Counted from the stretch's first letter, positions 36,970 to 46,190 are shown. The stretch: 64,000 nucleotides of DNA from Mycolicibacterium alvei (GCF_010727325.1 NZ_AP022565.1:4464001-4528000), one strand, 5' to 3'. Notes: generated by a model from the letters alone, not told the origin. Translations and numbers: made by a program.

Positions 36970-38474
36970 GAGATCGGCCAGACCGGGTCGGCGCACTCGG
37001 TGCCCTCGGCCGATAACTGCCGCTTGATCACCTTGAACGTCTCGGTGCGCGGCAATCCGGGGCCGACCCGCACATACGACGGCCACTGCTTGGGGCCGAG
37101 GTCGGATTGCTCGGCCAGGAATGTGCGGAAACTGTCGGCGTCGAACGGGGTGCCCGCCCTCAGCACCAGCGCGGCCATCACCTGATCGCCCACATCGGGG
37201 TCCGGGATCGGATACACCGCCACCTCGGCAACGTCGGGGTAGCGCGACAGGATGCGCTCGATCGGTGCGGTACCGAGGTTCTCGCCGTCCACCCGCATCC
37301 AGTCGCCGAGCCGCCCGGCGAAGTGCGCGTAGCCGTCCTCGTCGAGGTAGGCCAGATCGCCGGTGTGGTACATGCCGCCGGCCATCCGCTCCGCCTCGGC
37401 GTCGGGATCGTTGTAGTAGCCGCGGAACCACCCGGCGCCGGTCGGGTTCACCAACTCACCGACCACCCCGGGCGGGCACGGTTCACCGGTATCCACATCC
37501 ACGATCGCCACCTGGTCGGTGAGCGGGCCCAGCGCTCCTTCGGGGGTGTCGGGGGTGCGGGCGATCGCCACACCGCCCTCGCTGGAACCGAATCCGTCGA
37601 CCACGGTCACACCGAACCGCTCGGCGAACCGGCCCAGATCGCGCGGTGAGCCCTCGTTGCCATACAGGATCCGCAACGGGTTGTCGGCGTCATCGGGCGC
37701 AGGCTCGGTGGCCAGGATGTAGGACAACGGCTTGCCGACGTAGTTGGCATAGGTGGCACCGAAGCGCCGGATGTCCGGCATGAAGCCGGATGCGGAGAAT
37801 TTGCGCCGCAATGCAATCGAAGCACCGGCCGCCGCCGCGACGGCCCACCCGGCCATGATGGCGTTGGAATGGAACAGCGGCATCGACAGGTACACGGTGT
37901 CCTCCGGTCCGAGCCCGAAGCGGTCGGCCAGCATCCGGCCGGGGAACGCCACCTTGTCATGGGTGACCCGCACCGCCTTGGGATCGCCACTGGTTCCCGA
38001 GGTGAAGATGAGCATGAACAGGTCGTCGGCCGACAACTCGGCGAACGTCACCGGAGTATTGCGGTACGACGTGAGTTCGGTTGTCCACTCGGCGGATTCG
38101 ACATCGATGAAATCCACCCCGGGTGGGACGGCGTCGGGATTGTCGGTCAGAACCAGCTGACAGTCGGCCTGCCCGATATCGCGGGCCAGCGCCTCGCCGC
38201 GGCGGGTCTGGTTGAGCCCGACGGGCACCAACCCGCTCAGGCCCGCAGCCACCAGGAGGCTGGAGAAGAATGTGGTGTTGCCCAGCAGCGCCCCGACATG
38301 CGGGGGTCTGGCGGGGTCCAACCGTGCCCACAGCGCCGCGGCGAGTTGCGCGCCGGCGGCGATGTGGTCAGCCCAGCTGACAAACGAATCCTCTTGGTAG
38401 ACACCACGATCAGTGACGTCAACCAGCGGGACCAGCAGCTCGGAGACCGTCGGCGTCTCGGTTGGACCCCCCAT
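36963..38474 (-). CDS. fadD17: Acyl-CoA synthetase FadD17
   Basis: A 503-residue ANL ligase matching Rv3506. LIFTSGTSGDPKAVRVTH (about 154-171) is the P-loop; YGNEGSPRDLGRF, DGFGSSEGG and GDWMRVDGENLGTAPIE follow, and the C-terminal hinge ends with ETFKVIKRQL carrying the catalytic Lys. FadD17 is assigned to sterol side-chain activation, making CoA thioesters of C5 or C3 side-chain acids. It follows fadE27 by two bases, so it is the third gene of the fadE26-fadE27-fadD17 operon. Its terminal codon lies in the IS target site but is intact. Confidence 0.94.
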   Translation of the reverse strand: MGGPTETPTVSELLVPLVDVTDRGVYQEDSFVSWADHIAAGAQLAAALWARLDPARPPHVGALLGNTTFFSSLLVAAGLSGLVPVGLNQTRRGEALARDIGQADCQLVLTDNPDAVPPGVDFIDVESAEWTTELTSYRNTPVTFAELSADDLFMLIFTSGTSGDPKAVRVTHDKVAFPGRMLADRFGLGPEDTVYLSMPLFHSNAIMAGWAVAAAAGASIALRRKFSASGFMPDIRRFGATYANYVGKPLSYILATEPAPDDADNPLRILYGNEGSPRDLGRFAERFGVTVVDGFGSSEGGVAIARTPDTPEGALGPLTDQVAIVDVDTGEPCPPGVVGELVNPTGAGWFRGYYNDPDAEAERMAGGMYHTGDLAYLDEDGYAHFAGRLGDWMRVDGENLGTAPIERILSRYPDVAEVAVYPIPDPDVGDQVMAALVLRAGTPFDADSFRTFLAEQSDLGPKQWPSYVRVGPGLPRTETFKVIKRQLSAEGTECADPVWPISR

Positions 38475-38476
38475 CC

Positions 38477-39574
38477 CTAGACCGGGGTGTCGGCGAGTTC
38501 GCGGCCGATGCGCAGCAGCTGCCCGGTGGCCCCGCCGACCCCGAACTCGGTCTGCTTGGCGGCCAGGAAGTACCGGTGCACCGGGTGGTCCATGTCGATG
38601 CCGACGCCACCGTGCACGTGCACCGCAGTGTGCGCGACGCGGTGTCCGGCCTCGGCGGCCCAGAACGCCGCACTGGCGACATCGATGCCGGCGGGCAGGT
38701 CCTCGGACAGCCGCCAGGCCGCCTGGGTCAGCGTCAGGCGCAGGCCCTTGACGTCGATGTAGCCGTCGGCGAGCCGCGACGACACGGCCTGGAAGCTGCC
38801 GATCGGCCGGTCGAACTGCTCACGTTCCCGGGCGTACTCCGACGTCAACTCCAGCGCGCGTTCCAGCACGCCGAGCTGGAAGGCGGTGCGGCCCAAGGCT
38901 GCATGCGTGGTCAACCACTCCAGGACCTCGGCATCGCCGACGACGCGCGCGGCGTCGACCGTGGTGCCCTCGAGCTGAAGCAGGGCCATGCTGCCCTTGC
39001 CGGTGGTGCTCAGCACGCTGACCGTCACGCCGGGGTCATCGCCGGACACGAGGAAAACGACCGTGCCCGAATCGGTTTCGGCCGGCACCAGGAATGCGTC
39101 GGCCACCGGCCCGTAGCTCACCTGGGTGCGGGTGCCGGTGAGCTTGTAGCCGGAGCCGTCAGTTTGGGCCTGTACCGGGCCCTGGCCCATCTCCCCGTCG
39201 AGGGCGATCGCCAGGATCTTGTCGCCGGCCACGGCGGGCGCAGCCCACTGGGTGCGCAGGTCCTCGGAGCCGAACGCGGCCAGTGCGCCCGCGCCCAGAA
39301 CCACCGAATCCAGGTAGGGCACCGCGGCCAGCTGGCGGCCCAGCGCGGTCAGCACGGCGGTCTGCTCGAGCACGCCCAACCCGCCGCCTCCGACTGACTC
39401 CGGTGCCGCGGCCGACAGCACGTCGGCCTCGACCAGCTTGGCCCAGAGGTTGGCGTCGAACCGCTGCTCGAGCCCGTCGAGCTCACGCTGGCGTTCGGGA
39501 GTGCACACCGATTCGGTGATCGTGCGTACCAGGCCGCCGAGATCGGCGGCCTCTTCAGTCGTCTTGAAATCCAT
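38477..39574 (-). CDS. fadE27: Acyl-CoA dehydrogenase subunit FadE27 (ChsE5)
   Basis: A 365-residue acyl-CoA dehydrogenase-fold subunit matching Rv3505: APESVGGGGLGVLEQTAVL, QFDRPIGSFQAVSSRLADGYID and HTAVHVHGGVGIDMDHPVHRYFL. In M. tuberculosis, FadE26 and FadE27 form an alpha2beta2 enzyme (ChsE4-ChsE5) that dehydrogenates sterol side-chain acyl-CoAs, so each gene alone is incomplete. The ATG giving MDFKTTEEAADLG was chosen 13 bases after the fadE26 stop; the upstream in-frame extension has no similarity. Confidence 0.94.
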   Translation of the reverse strand: MDFKTTEEAADLGGLVRTITESVCTPERQRELDGLEQRFDANLWAKLVEADVLSAAAPESVGGGGLGVLEQTAVLTALGRQLAAVPYLDSVVLGAGALAAFGSEDLRTQWAAPAVAGDKILAIALDGEMGQGPVQAQTDGSGYKLTGTRTQVSYGPVADAFLVPAETDSGTVVFLVSGDDPGVTVSVLSTTGKGSMALLQLEGTTVDAARVVGDAEVLEWLTTHAALGRTAFQLGVLERALELTSEYAREREQFDRPIGSFQAVSSRLADGYIDVKGLRLTLTQAAWRLSEDLPAGIDVASAAFWAAEAGHRVAHTAVHVHGGVGIDMDHPVHRYFLAAKQTEFGVGGATGQLLRIGRELADTPV

Positions 39575-39587
39575 TGGTGTGCCGTCC

Positions 39588-40766
39588 TTACCGGTTGACC
39601 CTGGGCAGGCCCAAAGCGACCATGCCGATGATGTCACGCTGAATCTCGTTGGTGCCGCCGCCGAAGGTCAGGATCAGCGCCGAGCGGTGGAACCGCTCGA
39701 TGCGGCCACGCAGCAGCGCGCCCAAGCTGTCCGGACGCAGCGTCGCCGAGGTGCCCAGCACCTCCATCAGCAGGCGGTAGGCCTCGGTGGCCAGCTCGGT
39801 GCCGTATACCTTGGCCGCCGACGCATCCGCGGGGGAAGGTGCGCCGTCCGAAGAGGCCAGTTCCCAGTTGATCAGCTTGAGGACCTCGGCCTTGGCGTGC
39901 ACCCGGGCCAGGTTGAGCTGCACCCACTCCGAGTCGATGACCCGGTTGCCGTGCACGTCCTTGGTGTTCTGGGCCCACTCGCGAACCCCGTCCAGCGCGA
40001 CGTAGATCGGCTGTGAGGAAACCAGAGCCACCCGCTCGTGGTTCAACTGGTTGGTGACGAGCTTCCAGCCGGCGTTCTCCTCGCCGACGAGGTTGGTGGC
40101 CGGGATGCGCACGTCCTGGTAATAGGTCGCGCTGGTGTCCACACCCGACATGGTGTGCACCGGCGTCCAGGAGAAACCTTCGGCGGTCGTCGGCATGATC
40201 AGCATCGAGATGCCGCGGTGCTTCTTGGCTTCGGGGTTGGTGCGCACGGCCAGCCAGACGTAGTCGGCGTAGGCGATCAGTGAGGTCCACATCTTCTGGC
40301 CGTTGACCACGTAGTCGTCACCGTCACGGACGGCCGTGGTGCGCAGCGCCGCCAGGTCGGTGCCCGCGCCGGGCTCGGAGTAGCCGATGGAGAAGTGCAG
40401 CTCACCCGCGGCGATCTTGGGCAGGAAGAACTTCTTCTGCTCCTCGGTGCCGAAGTGCATGATCGTCGGCGCGACGCTGTTGATCGTCAGGAACGGAACC
40501 GGCGCGCCCGCGATCGCGGCCTCGTCGGTGAAGATCAGCGACTCCATGGGGGTACGCGCCTGGCCGCCGTACTCCTCGGGCCAGTTCAGCGTCAGCCAGC
40601 CGTCCTTGCCCATCTGTGCGACGGTCTCGCGGTAGATGTTGCCGCGTCCCATCTCGCCCTCGGACGAGCTGAGTGCCTCGACCCGTTCGGGCGTCATCAA
40701 CTTGGAGAAGTACGCGCGCAACTCGCGGCGTAGCTCCTCCTGCTCGGGGGTGTAACCGATCCGCAT
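39588..40766 (-). CDS. fadE26: Acyl-CoA dehydrogenase subunit FadE26 (ChsE4)
   Basis: A 392-residue acyl-CoA dehydrogenase matching Rv3504. The N-terminal helical domain is followed by HFSIGYSEPGAGTDLAALRT, YVVNGQKMWTSLIAYADYVWLAVRT and a C-terminal FGGGTNEIQRDIIG FAD-binding segment. Partner of FadE27 in a heterotetrameric side-chain dehydrogenase. It is the first gene of its operon and diverges from fdxD, with a perfect KstR box 47 bases upstream of its start. Confidence 0.95.
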   Translation of the reverse strand: MRIGYTPEQEELRRELRAYFSKLMTPERVEALSSSEGEMGRGNIYRETVAQMGKDGWLTLNWPEEYGGQARTPMESLIFTDEAAIAGAPVPFLTINSVAPTIMHFGTEEQKKFFLPKIAAGELHFSIGYSEPGAGTDLAALRTTAVRDGDDYVVNGQKMWTSLIAYADYVWLAVRTNPEAKKHRGISMLIMPTTAEGFSWTPVHTMSGVDTSATYYQDVRIPATNLVGEENAGWKLVTNQLNHERVALVSSQPIYVALDGVREWAQNTKDVHGNRVIDSEWVQLNLARVHAKAEVLKLINWELASSDGAPSPADASAAKVYGTELATEAYRLLMEVLGTSATLRPDSLGALLRGRIERFHRSALILTFGGGTNEIQRDIIGMVALGLPRVNR

Positions 40767-40812
40767 GGCGCTGCTTCCTCACTGCTTGGTAGACCTGAGT
40801 TCTCACCTGGTT

Positions 40813-40826
40813 GTAACACGTTCTAG
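40813..40826. promoter_or_regulatory. KstR operator between fadE26 and fdxD
   Basis: TGTAACACGTTCTA, identical to the box between echA19 and fadD19. It is 47 bases from the fadE26 start and 106 bases from the fdxD start; control in both directions is likely. Confidence 0.88.
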
Positions 40827-40931
40827 TCTTATGATCCATACGGGTGCCGGACGGGTTGCCGTCGGGTGTGGTCGTATTCTGTGGCTGCGCGTACCCAGCC
40901 CCGTGCGTGCACACGTCGTGAGGAGGTCGCC

Positions 40932-41123
40932 ATGCGAGTACAAGTTGACCGTGATCGCTGCGAAGGTAATGCGGTCTGCGTGGGTATTGCCCCCGATTTA
41001 TTCGATCTTGACGACGACGACTATGCGGTGGTCAAGTCCGATCCGGTGCCGGCCGATCAGGAAGCCCTGGCCGAGCAGTCCATCGCCGAATGCCCCCGCG
41101 CAGCCCTGATCAGAAAAGACTAG
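40932..41123 (+). CDS. fdxD: 3Fe-4S ferredoxin FdxD
   Basis: A 63-residue ferredoxin behind AGGAGG. Ligand cysteines are Cys10, Cys16 and Cys54 (RCEGNAVCVG, AECPRAAL). The central CxxC position lacks the fourth cysteine, which gives a 3Fe-4S cluster as in P450-partner ferredoxins. The Asp-rich loop (FDLDDDDYAVV) is typical. It equals Rv3503c in position. It could feed electrons to CYP142 or to other sterol P450s elsewhere in the genome. It is co-transcribed with hsd4A, 13 bases downstream. Confidence 0.95.
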   Translation: MRVQVDRDRCEGNAVCVGIAPDLFDLDDDDYAVVKSDPVPADQEALAEQSIAECPRAALIRKD

Positions 41124-41136
41124 AGGTATTCATAAA

Positions 41137-42054
41137 ATGACCGACGACGCTCAGATCGACTTGTCCGGAAAGGTGGCCGTGGTCACCGGCGCGGCCGCAG
41201 GCTTGGGCCGTGCCGAGGCGATCGGACTGGCCAAGGCCGGCGCCACCGTGGTGGTCAACGACATGGCGGGTGCTCTGGACGCCTCGGACGTCCTCGACGA
41301 GATCGCGGCCGCAGGCTCCAAGGGTGTTGCCGTGGCCGGGGACATCAGCGCGCGCTCGACCGCCGATGAACTGGTCGCGACCGCCGACGGTCTGGGTGGA
41401 CTGGGCATCGTCGTCAACAACGCGGGTATCACCCGCGACCGCATCTTGTTCAACATGAGCGACGAGGAGTGGGACGCGGTCATCGCGGTGCATTTGCGCG
41501 GCCACTTCCTGCTGACCCGCAATGCCGCGGCCTACTGGCGCAGCAAGGCCAAGGCGGGGGACGGCACGGTGTACGGCCGGATCATCAACACCTCCTCAGA
41601 GGCCGGGCTGTCGGGTCCGGTCGGTCAGCCGAACTACGGGGCCGCCAAGGCGGGCATCACCGCGCTCACCGTGTCGGCGGCCCGGGCGCTGGAGCGCTTC
41701 GGGGTACGGGCCAACGCGATCGCGCCGCGGGCCCGCACGGCCATGACCGCGGGGGTCTTCGGCGATGCGCCCGAGGCAGCCGAGGGGCAGGTCGACCCGC
41801 TGTCGACGGACCATGTCGTCACTCTTGTGCGATTCCTGGCCGCGCCGGCGTCCGAAGCGGTCAACGGTCAGCTGTTCATCGTCTATGGTCCAACTGTCAC
41901 GTTGGTTGCGCCGCCCACGGCTGAGAAGCAGTTCACTGCAGACTCCGCTGCGTGGAACCCGGCAGAACTCAGCGAGACACTGCACGAGTACTTTGCTGGG
42001 CGTGACCCCGAGCGTGGATTCTCAGCCACTGAGCTGATGGCGTCACGAGACTGA
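41137..42054 (+). CDS. hsd4A: 17beta-hydroxysteroid / 3-hydroxyacyl-CoA dehydrogenase (Rv3502c homologue)
   Basis: A 305-residue SDR of the MFE-2 dehydrogenase type: TGAAAGLG (residues 17-24), NNAGITRDR, Ser153/154 and Tyr167-xxx-Lys171 (NYGAAKAG). A C-terminal extension of about 80 residues follows the core. Hsd4A of Mycobacterium neoaurum is reported to act both as 17beta-HSD and as side-chain beta-hydroxyacyl-CoA dehydrogenase, and this protein fits it from memory. Its partner step is EchA19-type hydration. It ends before the mce4 promoter region. Confidence 0.9.
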   Translation: MTDDAQIDLSGKVAVVTGAAAGLGRAEAIGLAKAGATVVVNDMAGALDASDVLDEIAAAGSKGVAVAGDISARSTADELVATADGLGGLGIVVNNAGITRDRILFNMSDEEWDAVIAVHLRGHFLLTRNAAAYWRSKAKAGDGTVYGRIINTSSEAGLSGPVGQPNYGAAKAGITALTVSAARALERFGVRANAIAPRARTAMTAGVFGDAPEAAEGQVDPLSTDHVVTLVRFLAAPASEAVNGQLFIVYGPTVTLVAPPTAEKQFTADSAAWNPAELSETLHEYFAGRDPERGFSATELMASRD

Positions 42055-42083
42055 CGGTCTCGTTGGCTGCCGTTCAACGGCAG

Positions 42084-42097
42084 TAGAACGTGTTGCA
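42084..42097. promoter_or_regulatory. KstR operator, distal copy upstream of mce4
   Basis: TAGAACGTGTTGCA matches TnnAACnnGTTnnA exactly. It is about 240 bases upstream of yrbE4A and 30 bases after the hsd4A stop. Confidence 0.82.
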
Positions 42098-42171
42098 ATG
42101 TGGGCGGGTCGTTGTGGTCTCTAAGCTGGGAAAATAGCTGTTGAAACCAACATCTTGAATTCTTTGACAGT

Positions 42172-42185
42172 GCGAACATGTTCTA
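42172..42185. promoter_or_regulatory. KstR-like operator, proximal copy upstream of mce4
   Basis: GCGAACATGTTCTA has one mismatch (the first T is G) to TnnAACnnGTTnnA. It lies 88 bases downstream of the first box, about eight helical turns, so two dimers could occupy one face of the DNA. The rest of the gap up to yrbE4A shows no other recognised signal. Confidence 0.75.
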
Positions 42186-42325
42186 GTTAACATGATCCGG
42201 CTCACTAAGAGCGCAATAAGACCAAGGGGTGGGAGGGCAGCCACAACATGTGGCCGTCAGTATTTCGCTAACGCGAGTCTCAGTGAAATTCCCCCACCCA
42301 TCGCGTACCGAGAATGGAGCCCAGG

Positions 42326-43090
42326 TTGATCGAACAGCTTGCGGTTCCGGCCCGGGCCGTGGGCGGTTTCGTCGAGATGTCCTTGGACACGTTCGCCAAG
42401 ATGTTCCGCCGACCATTCCAGCTCAAGGAATTCCTTGATCAAACCTGGATGATCGCCCGCGTCTCGCTGGTTCCGACCCTGCTCGTCGCCATCCCGTTCA
42501 CGGTGCTGGTGGCATTCACCCTCAACATCCTGCTCCGCGAGATCGGCGCCGCGGACCTGTCCGGTGCCGGCACCGCCTTCGGCACCATCACCCAGCTCGG
42601 CCCGGTCGTGACCGTGCTGGTCGTGGCCGGAGCGGGCGCGACCGCGATCTGTGCCGATCTGGGCGCCCGCACCATCCGCGAAGAGATCGACGCGATGCGG
42701 GTGCTCGGTATCGACCCCATCCAGCGTCTGGTCGTACCGCGGGTGTTGGCGTCGATGTTCGTCGCGTTGCTGCTCAACGGTCTGGTGTGTGCGATCGGCA
42801 TCGCCGGTGGCTACGTCTTCTCGGTGTTTCTGCAGGGCGTGAACCCCGGCGCCTTCATCAACGGCCTGACCGTGCTGACCGGCCTCGGCGAATTGGTGCT
42901 GGCAGAGATCAAGGCCTTGCTGTTCGGCGTGGTAGCCGGACTGGTCGGGTGCTATCGCGGGTTGACCGTCAAAGGAGGCCCGAAGGGTGTCGGTAACGCA
43001 GTGAATGAAACGGTCGTCTACGCCTTCATCTGCCTGTTCGTCATCAACGTCATCATGACGGCTATCGGGGTCCGGGTGCTTGTCCGATGA
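42326..43090 (+). CDS. yrbE4A: Mce4 permease subunit YrbE4A
   Basis: A 254-residue integral membrane protein of the MlaE family, nearly identical in pattern to Rv3501c: TWMIARVSLVPTLLVAIPF, ADLSGAGTAFGTITQLGPVV, EEIDAMRVLGIDPIQRLVVPR (the coupling-helix motif that contacts the ATPase) and GLVGCYRGLTVKGGPKGVG. The TTG at 42326 was chosen because GGAG lies six bases upstream and the length equals the M. tuberculosis protein; an ATG at 42314 would add four residues without a ribosome-binding site. With YrbE4B it forms the inner-membrane pore for sterol import. The ATPase MceG is encoded elsewhere. Confidence 0.95.
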   Translation: MIEQLAVPARAVGGFVEMSLDTFAKMFRRPFQLKEFLDQTWMIARVSLVPTLLVAIPFTVLVAFTLNILLREIGAADLSGAGTAFGTITQLGPVVTVLVVAGAGATAICADLGARTIREEIDAMRVLGIDPIQRLVVPRVLASMFVALLLNGLVCAIGIAGGYVFSVFLQGVNPGAFINGLTVLTGLGELVLAEIKALLFGVVAGLVGCYRGLTVKGGPKGVGNAVNETVVYAFICLFVINVIMTAIGVRVLVR

Positions 43091-43929
43091 GCTATGACGC
43101 CACCCTCCGCTTCCGGCGGCTGTTCCGCAGCGTGCCCAAGTCGATCGACAATGTCGGCGAGCAGGCACTGTTCTACGGCGAGACGATGCGTTACATCCCC
43201 AACGCCGTCACCCGCTACCGCAAGGAGACCATCCGCCTGGTCGCGGAGATGACCCTGGGTACGGGTGCGCTGGTGATGATCGGTGGAACCGTCGGTGTCG
43301 CGGCATTTCTGACGCTGGCCTCGGGTGGCGTCATTGCGGTTCAGGGCTATTCGTCGCTTGGCAACATCGGCATTGAGGCGCTGACCGGCTTCCTGTCGGC
43401 TTTCCTCAACGTGCGCATCATCGCACCGGTGATCGCGGGTATTGCCCTGGCCGCCACGATCGGCGCGGGAGCCACCGCGCAGCTCGGCGCGATGCGGGTG
43501 GCCGAGGAGATCGACGCCGTCGAGGCGATGGCCGTGCACGCGGTGTCCTATCTGGTGTCCACCCGGCTGATCGCCGGAATGATCACAATCGTGCCGCTGT
43601 ACTCGCTGTCGGTGCTCGCCGCGTTCTTCGCCGCCCGGTTCACCACGGTGTTCATCAACGGTCAGTCGGCGGGTCTGTACGACCACTACTTCAATACCTT
43701 CCTGATACCGAGTGACCTGTTGTGGTCCTTCCTTCAGGCGATCGTGATGGCGATCGCGGTGATGCTCGTCCATACCTATTACGGCTACAACGCATCCGGT
43801 GGGCCGGTCGGCGTGGGAATCGCAGTCGGCCAGGCCGTGCGCACCTCGCTGATCGTCGTCGTCACCATCACCCTGTTCATCTCCCTGGCCGTCTACGGCG
43901 CGTCCGGCAACTTCAACCTCTCCGGGTAG
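43087..43929 (+). CDS. yrbE4B: Mce4 permease subunit YrbE4B
   Basis: A 280-residue MlaE-family membrane protein overlapping yrbE4A by ATGA. After an amphipathic N-terminus, helices include LVAEMTLGTGALVMIGGTVGV and the conserved GAGATAQLGAMRVAEEIDAVEAMAV coupling motif. It pairs with YrbE4A. It is the second gene of the mce4 operon, with six bases to mce4A. Confidence 0.95.
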   Translation: MSYDATLRFRRLFRSVPKSIDNVGEQALFYGETMRYIPNAVTRYRKETIRLVAEMTLGTGALVMIGGTVGVAAFLTLASGGVIAVQGYSSLGNIGIEALTGFLSAFLNVRIIAPVIAGIALAATIGAGATAQLGAMRVAEEIDAVEAMAVHAVSYLVSTRLIAGMITIVPLYSLSVLAAFFAARFTTVFINGQSAGLYDHYFNTFLIPSDLLWSFLQAIVMAIAVMLVHTYYGYNASGGPVGVGIAVGQAVRTSLIVVVTITLFISLAVYGASGNFNLSG

Positions 43930-43935
43930 GCGGCG

Positions 43936-45141
43936 ATGTCAGACGCAATCCCCAAGCACCGGCGGCATGTGAGGATCGCTGCGGCGATCCTGGCAGCGAT
44001 CGTGGCCGCCGCGGTGATCTTCACTTACCTGTCCTACACCGCCGCGTTCACGCCGACCGACACCGTCAGCCTGACCGCGCCGCGTGCCGGCCTGGTGATG
44101 GAGCGCGACGCCAAGGTGAAGTATCGCGGCATCCAGATCGGCAAGGTCACCGATATCGAGTACGCCGGCAGCGAGGCGAAGTTGACGCTGTCGATCAAGC
44201 ACGGCGAGATTCGCTACATACCCTCCAATGCCACCGTCCGGATCGCAGGCAACACGATCTTCGGCGCCAAGTCGGTCGAGTTCCAGCCGCCCGATCAGCC
44301 CGAGCCCACGTCGTTGAAGCCGGGCAGCACCGTCGCTGCCAAGGATGTGCAGCTCGAGGTCAACACCCTGTTCCAGACGTTGTCGGACGTGCTCAACAAG
44401 ATCGACCCGGTCAGCCTCAACGCCACGTTGAGCGCCCTCGGTGAGGGCTTGCGTGGCCATGGCGACGATGCAGGTGCGGCCTTGTCGGGCTTGAATTCCT
44501 ATCTGCAGCAACTGAACCCGAAGCTGCCGACGCTGCAGGAGGACTTCGCCAAAGCCGCCGTGGTCACCAACATCTACGGCGACGCCGGGCCCGACCTGGC
44601 CCGGATCATCGACAACGTGCCGGCGCTGAACAAGACGATCGTCGACGAGAAGGCCAACCTCAATGCCACGCTGCTGGCGGCGACCGGGCTGGCCAACAAC
44701 GGCACCGCCACGCTGGAGCCTGCGGCTGACGACTACATCGCGGCGATCCAGCGGTTGCGTGCCCCGCTGAAGGTGGCCGGCGACTACTCGCCCGAGTTCG
44801 GCTGTCTGCTGAAAGGCGTCTCCGTCGCAACGGAGCGATTCGCCCCGATCATCGGCGGCATCCGGCCCGGCCTCTTCGTCAACTCCAACTTCCTGCCAGG
44901 GTCCCCGGCGTACACCTATCCGGAGAGCCTGCCGATGGTGAACGCCTCCGGCGGGCCGAACTGCCGCGGCCTTCCCGACATACCCACCAAGCAGTACGGC
45001 GGTACCTGGTACCGCTCCCCGTTCGTGGTCACCGACAACGCCTACGTCCCGTACCAGCCGAACACCGAGGTGCAGTTCGACGCACCCGCGACGCTGCAGT
45101 TCTTGTTCAACGGCGCATTTGCGGAAAGGGACCGATTCTGA
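43936..45141 (+). CDS. mce4A: Mce-family sterol transport protein Mce4A
   Basis: A 401-residue Mce protein with an N-terminal helix (about 12-33) anchoring it to the inner membrane, an MlaD domain (about 38-115; KVKYRGIQIGKVTDIEY, IPSNATVRIAGNTIFGAKSVEF) and a long helical region, then a C-terminal segment with several cysteines and PYQPNTEVQF. Mce4A-F assemble as a heterohexameric tube carrying sterols across the periplasm. Its stop and the mce4B ATG share one base. Confidence 0.95.
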   Translation: MSDAIPKHRRHVRIAAAILAAIVAAAVIFTYLSYTAAFTPTDTVSLTAPRAGLVMERDAKVKYRGIQIGKVTDIEYAGSEAKLTLSIKHGEIRYIPSNATVRIAGNTIFGAKSVEFQPPDQPEPTSLKPGSTVAAKDVQLEVNTLFQTLSDVLNKIDPVSLNATLSALGEGLRGHGDDAGAALSGLNSYLQQLNPKLPTLQEDFAKAAVVTNIYGDAGPDLARIIDNVPALNKTIVDEKANLNATLLAATGLANNGTATLEPAADDYIAAIQRLRAPLKVAGDYSPEFGCLLKGVSVATERFAPIIGGIRPGLFVNSNFLPGSPAYTYPESLPMVNASGGPNCRGLPDIPTKQYGGTWYRSPFVVTDNAYVPYQPNTEVQFDAPATLQFLFNGAFAERDRF

Positions 45142-46190
45142 TGACGTCCGGTGCGGGTACTGATCGGACCATGCTCAAGGTCGGCATCTTTACCGTTGCG
45201 ATGGTGTTGGTGGCGGCGATGCTGGTGGTGGTCTTCGGCGAGTTCCGCTTCGCCTCGGCCAACACCTTCCACGCCACGTTCAGCGACGCGTCGCGGCTGA
45301 AGTCCGGCCAGGACGTCCGCATCGCCGGGGTTCCGGTGGGCAAGGTCAACGCCGTGAAGCTCAACCCCGACAACACCGTCGATGTCGCTTTCGACGTCAA
45401 CAAGCGGTATCAGCTCTACAGCTCGAGCCAGGCCAAGGTGCGCTACCTGAACCTCGTCGGCGATCGCTACCTGGAGATCGCCTCGGGCCCGGGGGAACTG
45501 CGCAAGCTGGCGCCCGGCGGGACGATCCCGGCGCAGAACACCCAGCCGGCCCTGGACCTCGATGCGCTACTGGGCGGACTGCGGCCGGTACTCAAGGGCC
45601 TGGACGGCTCGAAGGTCAACGAGATCTCCAACGCGGTGATCGAGATGCTGCAGGGCCAAGGCGGCGCGTTGGCGAACATGTTGACCAGCACCAGCGCCTT
45701 CACCCAGAACCTGGCCGCCCGCGATCAGCTGATCGGCGACGTGATCACCAACCTCAACACCGTGCTGAGCACGGTGGACGAGAAGGGCACTCAGTTCGAC
45801 ACCAGCGTCGATGAGCTGCAGAAGCTGATCACCGGTCTGTCCGAGGCCCGTGACCCGATCGCCGGTGCGATCGCACCGCTGGCCTCGGCCGAGAACGATC
45901 TGACCGCCATGCTGGAGAAGTCCCGCCGCCCGCTGCAGGGGGTCATCGAGAATGCCCGGCCGCTGGCGCAGCGCATGGACGAGCGGAAGGGCGATGTCAA
46001 CAAGGTCATCGAGCCGCTGGCCGAGAACTACCTGCGGCTCAATGCGCTCGGCGCCTATGGCTCCTTCTTCAACATCTTCTACTGCTCGGTGCGGTTGAAG
46101 GTCAATGGACCGGCCGGCAGCGACATCCTGATTCCGTTCGGCGGCCCGCCGGACCCGTCCAAGGGGAGGTGTGCGCCGACCAATGACTAG
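45141..46190 (+). CDS. mce4B: Mce-family protein Mce4B
   Basis: A 349-residue Mce protein: N-terminal membrane helix (about 10-32), MlaD domain (FSDASRLKSGQDVRIAGVPVGKVN, KVRYLNLVGDRYLEI) and a helical stalk rich in Leu and Thr heptads to about residue 290. One subunit of the Mce4 hexamer. It overlaps mce4C by eight bases, so reinitiation is coupled. Confidence 0.95.
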   Translation: MTSGAGTDRTMLKVGIFTVAMVLVAAMLVVVFGEFRFASANTFHATFSDASRLKSGQDVRIAGVPVGKVNAVKLNPDNTVDVAFDVNKRYQLYSSSQAKVRYLNLVGDRYLEIASGPGELRKLAPGGTIPAQNTQPALDLDALLGGLRPVLKGLDGSKVNEISNAVIEMLQGQGGALANMLTSTSAFTQNLAARDQLIGDVITNLNTVLSTVDEKGTQFDTSVDELQKLITGLSEARDPIAGAIAPLASAENDLTAMLEKSRRPLQGVIENARPLAQRMDERKGDVNKVIEPLAENYLRLNALGAYGSFFNIFYCSVRLKVNGPAGSDILIPFGGPPDPSKGRCAPTND

